Assembly: GCA_002841685.1 (NCBI GenBank)
Contig: PHAM01000010.1
Location: 1-38,166, forward strand
Direction: 5' to 3'
From: Elusimicrobia bacterium HGW-Elusimicrobia-2
GTDB taxonomy: Bacteria; CG03
DNA length: 38,166 bases
The position numbers were made by a program, and so were the translations under genes. The notes under the pieces were generated by a model that worked only from the letters and a program-made list of their open reading frames with translations, made no database searches and was not told the origin of the DNA. Below are positions 5,915 through 13,623 of this stretch, piece by piece; the first letter of the stretch is position 1; each line of letters begins with the position of its first letter.

Positions 5915-6781
5915 ATGAGGATTTTCTTTATTTCCGCCGCCGTGTTTTTGGCCTCCGTTTCCTTATGCCCAGGGGCTGATGATATAGGCGCGCTGTATAA
6001 TTCCGCCGTGAAAAATTTCAGCGCGGGCAAATACAGCGACGCGATCAGGTGCTGGCAGAGGATACTTGAGATAGATCCCGAACAGGTGCCCCCGCATAAA
6101 ATGATAGAATTCACGAGAGGCAAGATAAAGCAGGAGCTCGCGCCGCGGGTGCAGGCCTTTGAAAAAAATATGCAGGCCGGAAAATGGTTCATCGCCCATG
6201 ACGCCGCGTGCAGGGTGCTGGATATCGACCCGGCATATCCGGGCCTCGCCGAAAAAAAAGACAAACTCGGTGAAATAGCCGGTATCGTCGAAGATTGTTC
6301 GGGCTCCGGCAAGGTGCCGGTCATGCTGAGAAAAAGCGTCAACGCTTATTTTGATAAAAATCCCGCGCTTATGTTTGACGCGGCCATATATGCCGAACAG
6401 TTAAATAAGGATATTGCCCTCGGCAAGAAAATTTCCGCACTGCTATTTTACATGGAAAAAAAATACCCCGAGGCAAGATCCCGCGTTAAGCTGATAGCGG
6501 GCATGGATCTGATGAAACAGATGCTCCAGAGCTCGCTTGATTCTATTTACAAAGCCGATTACACCGGCGCGATCATGTTTTGTGACAGGATTCTCGCGCT
6601 TGATGAAAACAGCACTCTCGCCCTTATGAGAAAAGGTTCGGCGTATTACGCGCTCAACAATTTTAATGAGGCGCGTAAAAACTGGCAGCTGGCGCTTAAA
6701 ACAGATCCTAAAAATAAAGATGTGAAAAAATTTCTGAATCTGCTGGATAGAAAAAAGAAAAAAAACGGCGGAAAAAAATAG
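5915..6781 (+). CDS. Secreted TPR-repeat protein
   Basis: A 288-residue protein with a signal peptide (MRIFFISAAVFLASVSLCPG, then ADD) followed by tetratricopeptide-like helices: NSAVKNFSAGKYSDAIRCW near the start, a divergent middle part, and two clear C-terminal repeats (DSIYKADYTGAIMFCDRIL and YYALNNFNEARKNWQLALK) before a Lys-rich tail. I chose ATG 5915, which starts 1 nt after the stop of the second motB-like gene and gives a normal signal peptide; an upstream GTG at 5879 in the same frame would add 12 charged residues. TPR proteins are scaffolds. Here a periplasmic scaffold between the stator domains and the outer membrane is plausible but not proven. Confidence 0.8.
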   Translation: MRIFFISAAVFLASVSLCPGADDIGALYNSAVKNFSAGKYSDAIRCWQRILEIDPEQVPPHKMIEFTRGKIKQELAPRVQAFEKNMQAGKWFIAHDAACRVLDIDPAYPGLAEKKDKLGEIAGIVEDCSGSGKVPVMLRKSVNAYFDKNPALMFDAAIYAEQLNKDIALGKKISALLFYMEKKYPEARSRVKLIAGMDLMKQMLQSSLDSIYKADYTGAIMFCDRILALDENSTLALMRKGSAYYALNNFNEARKNWQLALKTDPKNKDVKKFLNLLDRKKKKNGGKK

Positions 6782-6792
6782 AGGAGGTTTTA

Positions 6793-7107
6793 ATGAGCGA
6801 ATTCAAGATCATTACCTGCATAGTTGAGAGGGGGAAGGCCGATAAGATCGTAGAAAAAATATCCTCGTCAACGGGTTACGGCGTGACGAGTTATTACGCC
6901 CGCGGCACGGGCGTGCGGGAAAAGATTGGTTTCATCGGCCGTCTGATAGAGCCGGAGAAGGAAGTTTTTACGACGGTTGTGCCCGCTGAAAAAGCGGATG
7001 AAGTGTTCGATAAGATCGTGGAGCTGGCGCATCTGAAGGAACCCGGCAAGGGTTTCGCCTTCATCCAGGATGTTGATCGGGCGGTGGGGTTTTACCAAAG
7101 GGACTGA
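6793..7107 (+). CDS. PII-like signalling protein
   Basis: A 104-residue protein with the ferredoxin-like fold pattern of the GlnB/PII superfamily: an N-terminal strand FKIITCIVERGKADKIVEKI, a short T-loop region around YARGTGVREKIGFIG, and the second half with VFTTVVPAEKADEVFDKIVELA followed by PGKGFAFIQDV. The long T-loop and uridylylated Tyr motif of classical GlnB are not recognisable, so it belongs to a divergent PII-like group that may bind a nucleotide or another small effector. AGGAGG lies 5 nt before the start. It sits inside the motor-like operon, suggesting control of that system by a metabolite, which is inference. Confidence 0.75.
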   Translation: MSEFKIITCIVERGKADKIVEKISSSTGYGVTSYYARGTGVREKIGFIGRLIEPEKEVFTTVVPAEKADEVFDKIVELAHLKEPGKGFAFIQDVDRAVGFYQRD

Positions 7108-7110
7108 CTT

Positions 7111-7845
7111 GTGAAGACGCTTTTTTTTATAATCGTCGCCGGGGCCGCGCTGTATCTGTCTAAAAGTGTGAGCGTTAAACCCTATGTGCCGGAATCGGCG
7201 AAGAAGCTCGGCGCGTCACTGGGAGAATTCAAAGAAAAATATTCGGGGCTCTCTCCCGAACAGCAGAAGACCTTGAATGATCTTTCCTCCAGCCGTGACA
7301 GCGGGATTTCTTCGGAAGAACGCCAGCTCATGGCCGAGATCCATAAGACCATGCAGGCGGAGAGCAAAGCGCCGGTTATAGAAAAGTTCAATAAGATGTT
7401 TTCTCCCGAGGGCGAGGAAAGGGAAATAGTGCAAAAGAAGACGCTATCGGAGTACGCTTATGTGTTTCAGCTCCGGCTTCTGAAGATACATAGGGGGCTG
7501 CGACATTATTATTACTGGGCTTCGGCATTTATATTTCTTTTCTCCCTCGCGTTCGCGAAAAACCTGTATTATTACAGGGCCGTTAAATTTTTTTCCGCAG
7601 GGGGTTTTACGGTCTCGCGATACGTTATGTTCCTTTTGTCGGCGGCGGCGATCATTTTTTATTTGAGCCTGAAAAGGAATATATGGCAGGAGTGCGGCGG
7701 CGATATATTCCCTCCGGTGGCGGTTCTTTTGGCGGCATCATCGGCGGCGCTGAAATTATATGACGCTAATTTTCCGGTTTACAGCAGGCTCATGGGGAGT
7801 TTTCTTCTGCCCGGCCTGTCATTTCTGCTGATTGCCTCCGGATGA
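7111..7845 (+). CDS. Inner-membrane protein of unknown function
   Basis: A 244-residue protein that starts with GTG 3 nt after the PII-like gene. An N-terminal hydrophobic helix (residues 1-17) is followed by about 115 hydrophilic residues rich in Ser, Glu and Lys. Four hydrophobic segments then occupy the C-terminal half (roughly 134-151, 165-185, 195-212 and 222-243). I do not recognise a family. The tight spacing places it in the same operon as the stator genes and the outer-membrane barrel. Confidence 0.7.
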   Translation: MKTLFFIIVAGAALYLSKSVSVKPYVPESAKKLGASLGEFKEKYSGLSPEQQKTLNDLSSSRDSGISSEERQLMAEIHKTMQAESKAPVIEKFNKMFSPEGEEREIVQKKTLSEYAYVFQLRLLKIHRGLRHYYYWASAFIFLFSLAFAKNLYYYRAVKFFSAGGFTVSRYVMFLLSAAAIIFYLSLKRNIWQECGGDIFPPVAVLLAASSAALKLYDANFPVYSRLMGSFLLPGLSFLLIASG

Positions 7846-7871
7846 TGAATATAGTACTTTAGGATGGATTT

Positions 7872-9788
7872 ATGAATGTGAAAAAAATATTTCTCGTGAT
7901 GTCGCCGGCGATTTTGTTTTTGATTGCCGGAGCGGCCTCTTCTTTAGTGGCGCAAGCGCCGGCGGAGATACAGCTTGCCGTGGCTGCGCCCGATCCGGCC
8001 AAGGCGGGAGACGAGCTGACTTTCCAGATAATAATACTGAATAAGGAAACGGCCGCCTGGGCGAAAACTGATATCAACTGCGTTATAGAGCTTTTTGATT
8101 CGTCGGGAAAATATATAGGCAAAACACAGGGCTTTAAACTGCCTTCCGATGTGCCGCCGGGGGGCTCCTCTCTTATACTCGCGTCTCATCAGATACCTTT
8201 TTCCTATTCCGGTCGCTATCAGTTCAGGGTGATGCTCTATAAAAAAGGCCAGAATATACTCACGAGCGCTTTTTATGATTTCAGCGTCAAAGCGGCGGCC
8301 GTGGAGGAAAAAAAAGACAAGCCGTTATTCCTCAACGGGAATATGTCATTTCTCTGCAAGAACAGCCAGCGCGCGGATTATCAGGGCTCTGTTTCCGCCA
8401 ATATCCTCGGTAAATTATATGACAGTACGCTGGTTTTTAATTCAAACGCTTATTCCTCGGAAGATGACAGATTCGACATTGATTCCATTTATCTGTCTCT
8501 TTTTGCCAGGAAATATAAAGTGTCAGCCGGCGATGTGATGCCTGAATTTTCTCCGCTGTCGCTTTATTCTCTCGCCGGGCGCGGTCTTGTTCTGGATTAT
8601 ATGACCCGTTCCGCCGATTTTTCCGGCGTTTATATAAGAACGCAGGAGGCGGCGGAGGGAGACGCCACCTCCAACGGCGTTTATGCCAGATACACGGGCG
8701 GCCTCAACGCGTCTGTGAAACTACCGGCAGGTTTCGGTTTAAAATTATCGGGTGTTCAGACATACGATTCTGAAAGTTCCATCAGCGATCCCGGTCCCGC
8801 GAATTCCGCAATAGCGAACGAAGTTTTGAGTTCCGAGATGCGCTGGGCCTGCGGGTTTATGGATGTGAAAGGAGAGTTCGCCTCCAGCTCGCGCAGGGAA
8901 AAAGAGTATATCGCCGTCAGTGACTCATACGACAGCGGGGTTTCAACAACCGGCGCGGCCTACAGGTTTGAAACGCGGTTTTTTACAAGAAAGTTTAATC
9001 TGAAAGGGAAATACCAGAAAGCGGAAGCGGATTTTTTAAGCCTCTCAAGTCCAGGTCTTTATCCCGACAGAGAGAGCTCCGAGGTGTCCGGGGGGTATTC
9101 TCCTTTTCAATTCCTGAGGGTTTCCGGCGGTGTTCAATCATCTGAAGATAACCTGGAGAATGACGCGGACAGAGACACGACAAAGCAGACCGTGTCAAAT
9201 TACGGTTTCCAGCTCAATGTGAAAAATCTTCCGGGCATCAGTGTTTCATCCACGCTGAACAAAGTGGAGGGCAGTTCCGTCACCGTGCTGAGCAATGAGA
9301 CGAAAGGGCTGAATATGGGCCTGAGCTACCGGCTCGGTGGCCAGATGATCTCAGCGGGAATTTCCGAGTCGGCTTTCAGGAATCACGCCTCAACGGCCAC
9401 CGGCCATGATCTTGACACCGGTGTTTTCTCTTTCGCTTATTCCGGAGCCATTGGTTCTTTTTTGTCTTTTGACGCCGGCTACGCAAGTAATGAAACAAAG
9501 AATCTTTACGACCTGTCAATTGATGAGACGACCTCTCTTTCGCTTGGCGCCAATGTCAAGTTCACAAAAACGCTGAATCTGTTTTTATACGGTTCAAAAA
9601 CTTCAAGGGAGAAGCTCGCGGACAATGTGAAAACAGACACGCAGAATTACTCGGCGGAAATCACCTATAGCGCCCGCAAAAATCTTTCCGTCACAACCGG
9701 TGTCAGCGTTGAGAAAAACGACGAAACAACTGACGCCGAGGATTACAGTTCCACGGGTTATCTCTTCCGCCTTCACTACAGCTTCTAA
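7872..9788 (+). CDS. Outer-membrane beta-barrel protein with an N-terminal Ig-like domain
   Basis: A 638-residue protein with a signal peptide (residues 1-28, ending SSLVAQA). A domain of about 110 residues follows, with the alternating strands of an Ig/CARDB-like fold (QLAVAAPDPAKAGDELTFQIIILNKE to GRYQFRVMLYKKGQNILTSAFYDFSV). The remaining 470 residues alternate polar and hydrophobic positions in many amphipathic strands and end in YLFRLHYSF, a typical barrel C-terminus with terminal Phe recognised by the BAM complex. It is the last gene of the motor-like operon, 26 nt after the membrane protein. Function unknown; it could be the outer-membrane part of that system. Confidence 0.8.
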   Translation: MNVKKIFLVMSPAILFLIAGAASSLVAQAPAEIQLAVAAPDPAKAGDELTFQIIILNKETAAWAKTDINCVIELFDSSGKYIGKTQGFKLPSDVPPGGSSLILASHQIPFSYSGRYQFRVMLYKKGQNILTSAFYDFSVKAAAVEEKKDKPLFLNGNMSFLCKNSQRADYQGSVSANILGKLYDSTLVFNSNAYSSEDDRFDIDSIYLSLFARKYKVSAGDVMPEFSPLSLYSLAGRGLVLDYMTRSADFSGVYIRTQEAAEGDATSNGVYARYTGGLNASVKLPAGFGLKLSGVQTYDSESSISDPGPANSAIANEVLSSEMRWACGFMDVKGEFASSSRREKEYIAVSDSYDSGVSTTGAAYRFETRFFTRKFNLKGKYQKAEADFLSLSSPGLYPDRESSEVSGGYSPFQFLRVSGGVQSSEDNLENDADRDTTKQTVSNYGFQLNVKNLPGISVSSTLNKVEGSSVTVLSNETKGLNMGLSYRLGGQMISAGISESAFRNHASTATGHDLDTGVFSFAYSGAIGSFLSFDAGYASNETKNLYDLSIDETTSLSLGANVKFTKTLNLFLYGSKTSREKLADNVKTDTQNYSAEITYSARKNLSVTTGVSVEKNDETTDAEDYSSTGYLFRLHYSF

Positions 9789-9792
9789 GTGT

Positions 9793-9836
9793 AATGGGGA
9801 AGGTTCCTAATTGTGGCAATAGGAACCGTCCCCATT
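9793..9836. repeat. Palindromic repeat after the barrel gene, copy B
   Basis: Arms AATGGGGAAGGTTCCTAATTG and CAATAGGAACCGTCCCCATT around a TGG loop. It is the same family as 4515-4555. Located 5 nt after the stop of the last gene of the operon, it could serve as a transcript end or protect the mRNA 3' end. Confidence 0.85.
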
Positions 9837-9863
9837 GACGCATTTCCGGAGCCGGACAGTTTG

Positions 9864-9907
9864 GTGACATAAATCACGTAGACAGCCCTGCGAAAAAAAA
9901 CTATGAT
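9864..9907 (+). promoter_or_regulatory. Promoter of the response regulator with a CRP/FNR-like palindrome
   Basis: GTGA-N6-TCAC (9864-9877) lies directly upstream of TAGACA (9879-9884), a 17-nt spacer and TATGAT (9902-9907). The -10 ends 5 nt before the ATG, so the start site falls on or next to the start codon. The palindrome has the layout of CRP/FNR-family operators near -43. Confidence 0.6.
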
Positions 9908-9912
9908 ATAGC

Positions 9913-10302
9913 ATGAAAACTAAAAAAGTGCTGATTGTGGACGATGACCCCGGTATCAGAACCATGAACGGTTTTACGCTCATGCGCGAAGGTTTTGATG
10001 TTGCTTATGAATCGGAGGGCCCGTCGGCGCTGGCGAGGCTTTATCAGGAGGATTTTGACCTGGTGCTGCTGGATCTGCGGCTTCCGTATTTGAGCGGAGA
10101 TCATATCATGAAACTGCTGAAGGACAAGGATAGGATCCCGGCAAAAGTCCTGATTATATCGGGGCTCCCGGGAGAAGTGATAGCGTCAACCGCCGAGCGT
10201 TACGGCGCCGCGGGCTATCTGGAAAAACCTTATACGCCGCAGGAACTTGTAAAAAAAGTCGCGGAACTTTTTAGCGGTTCAGGCGAGTTGGCCGCAGAGT
10301 AA
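9913..10302 (+). CDS. Single-domain response regulator (CheY/Spo0F-like receiver)
   Basis: A 129-residue protein that is one receiver domain without an output domain. The acidic pocket D10-D11-D12, phosphoacceptor Asp54 (LVLLDLRLPYLSG), Ser83 in the place of the conserved Thr/Ser, and Lys105 (LEKPYTP) are all present. It would be phosphorylated by a histidine kinase encoded elsewhere and act through protein-protein contact. There is no Shine-Dalgarno sequence, and the -10 box ends 5 nt before the ATG, so the mRNA is probably leaderless. It lies between the motor-like operon and the surface-protein region. A link to the motor, as CheY has to FliM, is tempting but nothing in the sequence proves it. 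Confidence 0.9.
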   Translation: MKTKKVLIVDDDPGIRTMNGFTLMREGFDVAYESEGPSALARLYQEDFDLVLLDLRLPYLSGDHIMKLLKDKDRIPAKVLIISGLPGEVIASTAERYGAAGYLEKPYTPQELVKKVAELFSGSGELAAE

Positions 10303-10342
10303 AATTAAGATTTAGCGCGGTTTTTGCGTGCTGCCGGATTTT

Positions 10343-10386
10343 GTGACTAAAAGCACGTTGACAAAACCTTGCGGTCATTGTAGAAT
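10343..10386 (+). promoter_or_regulatory. Promoter with a CRP/FNR-like site upstream of the surface-protein operon
   Basis: GTGA-N6-GCAC (10343-10356), then TTGACA (10358-10363), a 17-nt spacer and TAGAAT (10381-10386). The distance from GTGA to the -35 is 15 nt, the same as in the promoter at 9864, and the GCCGGA upstream is also shared. The start near 10393 leaves a leader of about 90 nt before the small gene at 10484. Confidence 0.7.
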
Positions 10387-10442
10387 TTAGCAGTATTTGA
10401 GAGAAAGTAATTTGTTTGCTTGTTTGCAAAAAGGTGAAAAGA

Positions 10443-10461
10443 ATTGGAACCGTCCCTATTG
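10443..10461. repeat. Half copy of the palindromic repeat
   Basis: ATTGGAACCGTCCCTATTG corresponds to one arm of the repeats at 4515 and 9793. It lies in the leader just before the Shine-Dalgarno sequence of the next gene. Confidence 0.6.
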
Positions 10462-10483
10462 AAAACGGGAGGAGGTGCAGTCA

Positions 10484-10705
10484 ATGGCAATACAGTTAGT
10501 AAAAGCGGAGTTTAAGGCGGAAACAGACGGGAGTGTAAAAGTTGAATTAAAACTGTCGGGCGCAAAACCCGGAATGGTTTGTGAACCTGATAACCCTGAA
10601 GCGCCGCAATCGATTCAGGTTCGCGTAACAGTTGTTCAGCCGAATAACGGCGGTTTTGATTCAGGCGTCTTATATCTAACCTCGCCGGGGAAGATAGAGT
10701 TTTGA
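10484..10705 (+). CDS. Small hypothetical protein at the head of the surface-protein operon
   Basis: A 73-residue protein, mostly beta-strand in appearance (LVKAEFKAETDGSVKVELKLSG; IQVRVTVVQ), with no signal peptide and one Cys. The start is ATG 10484, placed 8 nt after AGGAGG; an upstream in-frame GTG lies inside that Shine-Dalgarno sequence and cannot be the start. I do not recognise the family. It follows a strong promoter with a CRP-like site and precedes the secreted 964-residue protein by 23 nt. Confidence 0.65.
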   Translation: MAIQLVKAEFKAETDGSVKVELKLSGAKPGMVCEPDNPEAPQSIQVRVTVVQPNNGGFDSGVLYLTSPGKIEF

Positions 10706-10728
10706 TGTTATGTGAGTATGGGAGTTAA

Positions 10729-13623
10729 ATGAAAAAAAACATTTTATCAGCGTTGTTGTTTTTTCTGCTGGCGATAAATTCATCTCAGGCAGCGTTGGTT
10801 TATGTTGGGTCCACTACATTTAACGGTTCTGCAAACGGTTTCGATATGGGCCGCGGTATTGTTTACCGCAACCAGAGCAGCGAACTTTTTGTTACAGGGG
10901 CTTCTTCTACTACAGGCGAAGGCAGAAATATATGGCTCGGCAGGTTTGATGCGCCCGCATCCGATACGCCGCCTACCCTTCTTGACAGTATTTCAATAAC
11001 AGGTAATCCCGCGGCATCTACCGATGATGGTTACGGAATATCAATTCATCCTTCAAACGGCGACCTGTATGTTACAGGCCGGATATACAACAGTCCCAAT
11101 AACCTTGATGGATATATTGCGCGATATACGCCGTCGCTTACTTTAGTTTCTTCAGTCACTTTTACAGGCGCTTACGGCGCTGATAGCGACGAAGATTTCT
11201 GCCAGTCATCATCTTATGATTCCGCCGGTAATGTTTATGTGGCGGGCACGGTTGAGCAATCGCTCGGTGAAAATGATATCTTTGTAGGAAAATATAGCGC
11301 CAATCTGGGACTTATCACTTCAGCGCTTTTCGACGGCCCCGGTGGTATCGGAGACGGTGATTTAGGTTATGGGGTATGGGTTGATAAAGTCGCCGATATT
11401 GTATATGTTTGCGGTAGAAGCGGCAATAGCGATGGCGGTGAGATAATCGTATATAAATTGAATTCTTCCCTGACATTTATTTCTTCAACGACATTGAACG
11501 GTTCGGCAACTAGCAGTAGTGATTGCGCGATGGCTATCACAGGTAATCCCGCCACACAGAATTTGTATGTTGCAGGTTATGTGGAGCAAACAACAACCGG
11601 ATTGGATATATGGATTGGGAAATACGATTTTAACCTTAATTTACTTTCTTCAACCACAATTGACTACGCAAATTTCGGTGATGAGGCAAGGGGTATAACC
11701 ACATGGGGGACAGATATTGTTGTATCCGGCTACACAGGAATTACGGCAACCGATAGAGCGATGTGGGTAGGAAGATATAACCAGAACCTTGTCCTATTAT
11801 CCAGTCATACATTTAATCCTAATACAACCAATGATGAAAATTATGATGTCGCCATAGATATCGCCGCAAACAAGGTTTATACTGTCGGTGGTGTTCCTAC
11901 AAACCAGAACGATATCGCAATTCTTAAATACGCAGATTCCCCTGCAGGCGATACAACTCCGCCCGCGGCAATATCAAATCTTACTGCCCTCGTCGGCGGC
12001 AGTGCGGGTGAGATACAACTTAAATGGACGGCGCCGGGCGACGACGGGACGACGGGCGGAAGCGCTTCGTCTTACGAAGTGAGATACGCCACGAAATATA
12101 TTGGTACAGCCGATTATAACGCGAGCTGGACTTCCGCGTATTCACAGTCGTGGGGCCCTGCCGCTCCAGGTTCGCAGGAACCGCCGATACTGGCGGGATT
12201 CAGCGAAGGCGTAACTTACTGGTTCGCGATAAAGGCAACTGACGATGCTAGTAATCAAGCGAGTTGGACTTCGTCGGGAACGGTCTCATCGGTAAATACT
12301 TTAAACAGCGCATACGCAAAATCAGATTCAAATTTGCTTCCTTCAATAAAAGGACAGTGGCACTACGGGTTTGAAGGAATAACTTTACTAGACGATCCAA
12401 TATGGGAAGAGATAGGTACGGCAAGCGGGATTGACAGCGTCGGCGCGACGGTTCACAGCGGCATCCGGGATTGCTGTCTGGAAAATCTTACAACGGCATA
12501 TTCAGGACGGACAATTTATTCGGCAACCTGCACGGTGACGGCGGGACAGGGTTATTACGGGGGAATTTGGGCTTATGTCTTTACTAACGGAGGCACGGAT
12601 GTCAAAGATGTCAGTTTTAAGCTGGCTGTACGGTGGTATAATTCTTCGGACGCTTTCATATCGGAATCATCGTCGGAAGGCATAAAGCTGTCGGCGTATG
12701 ATACTTGGGAAAAGATAATATATTCTACGGTGACGGCTCCGGCGGGTGCGACACAGGCGCGGTTTGTTGTTGCCGCGCTGGAAACGGTTGCTCTGGATTA
12801 CGATCCGTGTATTGATGACGCTGAGTTTATTGTGGCGGAAGGCGTAACCGGAGATATTACTCCCCCGTCGGCGGTGACGGATTTGTCGGCGGCAACGGGA
12901 ACTAATGAGGGAGAGATTGATTTGACTTGGTCAGCGCCGGGTGATGACGGGATGACGGGGACAATAAGTTCGGGCGAGTTCCGCATAAAATATTCTTCAA
13001 AAACGGATGCGTCCGATAAAGGCGGCTGGGTTTATACGAGTAATTATGTGAGCAGTTCATGCGCAAACATTATTCCGTCCTCGTCATACGGCCGCACAAT
13101 TACAGGGTTGACGGCGGGGGCTACATATTATTTCAGGATCTGGACGGCGGATGAGGTGCCGAACTGGTCGGGTATTTCAAACGGAGCGATCGCACAGGCG
13201 GGCATTTTTTCGGCGGACATAACGGAAATTTCATTTAATTTCGGGCAGATTTTTCCGGGTAATAGCGCGGTGTCTCTTTCGAGCGCGACTGTGACAAATA
13301 CCGGAAATACCAATGCGACTTATGAGATAAAATTATCGACGCCGCCGAACTGGAGCGCGGGAACGGCGCCTGCCGCCGACCAGTTTGTTTTTTATGTGAT
13401 ATTCAGTTCGACACAGCCGACAGCGGGCAGTTTCGGAGCGGAGGATATTTTAAGCACGGCGACGGTGAGCTGCACCACGACTGTTTTTGCGGGAGACGAA
13501 AACGGCGTCAGCGTTCCGTCGGGAGCGAAGCGCGGAATGTGGGCGTATTTTAAGGCGCCGACCGCGACAAGCGTTGAAACGCAGCAGGGAATTGTTGTGA
13601 CGCTCACGCCAAAAAAACCATGA
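10729..13623 (+). CDS. Secreted beta-propeller/FN3 surface protein (964 aa)
   Basis: A signal peptide (residues 1-21, ending SSQA) leads into about 380 residues of propeller-like repeats of SBBP type (units such as DSAGNVYVAGTVEQSLGEND followed by IFVGKYSANLGLITSA). Then come an FN3 domain (about 410-525, with the WTAPGDDGTTGG loop), a region of about 150 residues resembling a carbohydrate-binding jelly-roll (545-705), a second FN3 (710-825), and a final beta domain ending GMWAYFKAPTATSVETQQGI. No sorting domain of the kind seen on the 4085-residue protein is present. The second FN3 is nearly identical to the one at the start of that protein. The stop overlaps the start of the next gene (ATGA), coupling a toxin-antitoxin gene to a surface protein. 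Confidence 0.85.
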   Translation: MKKNILSALLFFLLAINSSQAALVYVGSTTFNGSANGFDMGRGIVYRNQSSELFVTGASSTTGEGRNIWLGRFDAPASDTPPTLLDSISITGNPAASTDDGYGISIHPSNGDLYVTGRIYNSPNNLDGYIARYTPSLTLVSSVTFTGAYGADSDEDFCQSSSYDSAGNVYVAGTVEQSLGENDIFVGKYSANLGLITSALFDGPGGIGDGDLGYGVWVDKVADIVYVCGRSGNSDGGEIIVYKLNSSLTFISSTTLNGSATSSSDCAMAITGNPATQNLYVAGYVEQTTTGLDIWIGKYDFNLNLLSSTTIDYANFGDEARGITTWGTDIVVSGYTGITATDRAMWVGRYNQNLVLLSSHTFNPNTTNDENYDVAIDIAANKVYTVGGVPTNQNDIAILKYADSPAGDTTPPAAISNLTALVGGSAGEIQLKWTAPGDDGTTGGSASSYEVRYATKYIGTADYNASWTSAYSQSWGPAAPGSQEPPILAGFSEGVTYWFAIKATDDASNQASWTSSGTVSSVNTLNSAYAKSDSNLLPSIKGQWHYGFEGITLLDDPIWEEIGTASGIDSVGATVHSGIRDCCLENLTTAYSGRTIYSATCTVTAGQGYYGGIWAYVFTNGGTDVKDVSFKLAVRWYNSSDAFISESSSEGIKLSAYDTWEKIIYSTVTAPAGATQARFVVAALETVALDYDPCIDDAEFIVAEGVTGDITPPSAVTDLSAATGTNEGEIDLTWSAPGDDGMTGTISSGEFRIKYSSKTDASDKGGWVYTSNYVSSSCANIIPSSSYGRTITGLTAGATYYFRIWTADEVPNWSGISNGAIAQAGIFSADITEISFNFGQIFPGNSAVSLSSATVTNTGNTNATYEIKLSTPPNWSAGTAPAADQFVFYVIFSSTQPTAGSFGAEDILSTATVSCTTTVFAGDENGVSVPSGAKRGMWAYFKAPTATSVETQQGIVVTLTPKKP
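12863..13203 (+). repeat. FN3-domain duplication, copy 1
   Basis: The DNA for the second FN3 of the 964-residue protein is repeated with high similarity at 16742-17083. Long blocks such as GGGACAATAAGTTC and GAGTAATTATGT are shared. The two copies flank the whole toxin-antitoxin cluster in direct orientation. Confidence 0.9.

Noticed and set aside
9913-10302. A transcription factor with receiver domain
   Set aside because: The protein ends after the receiver domain; there is no DNA-binding domain.
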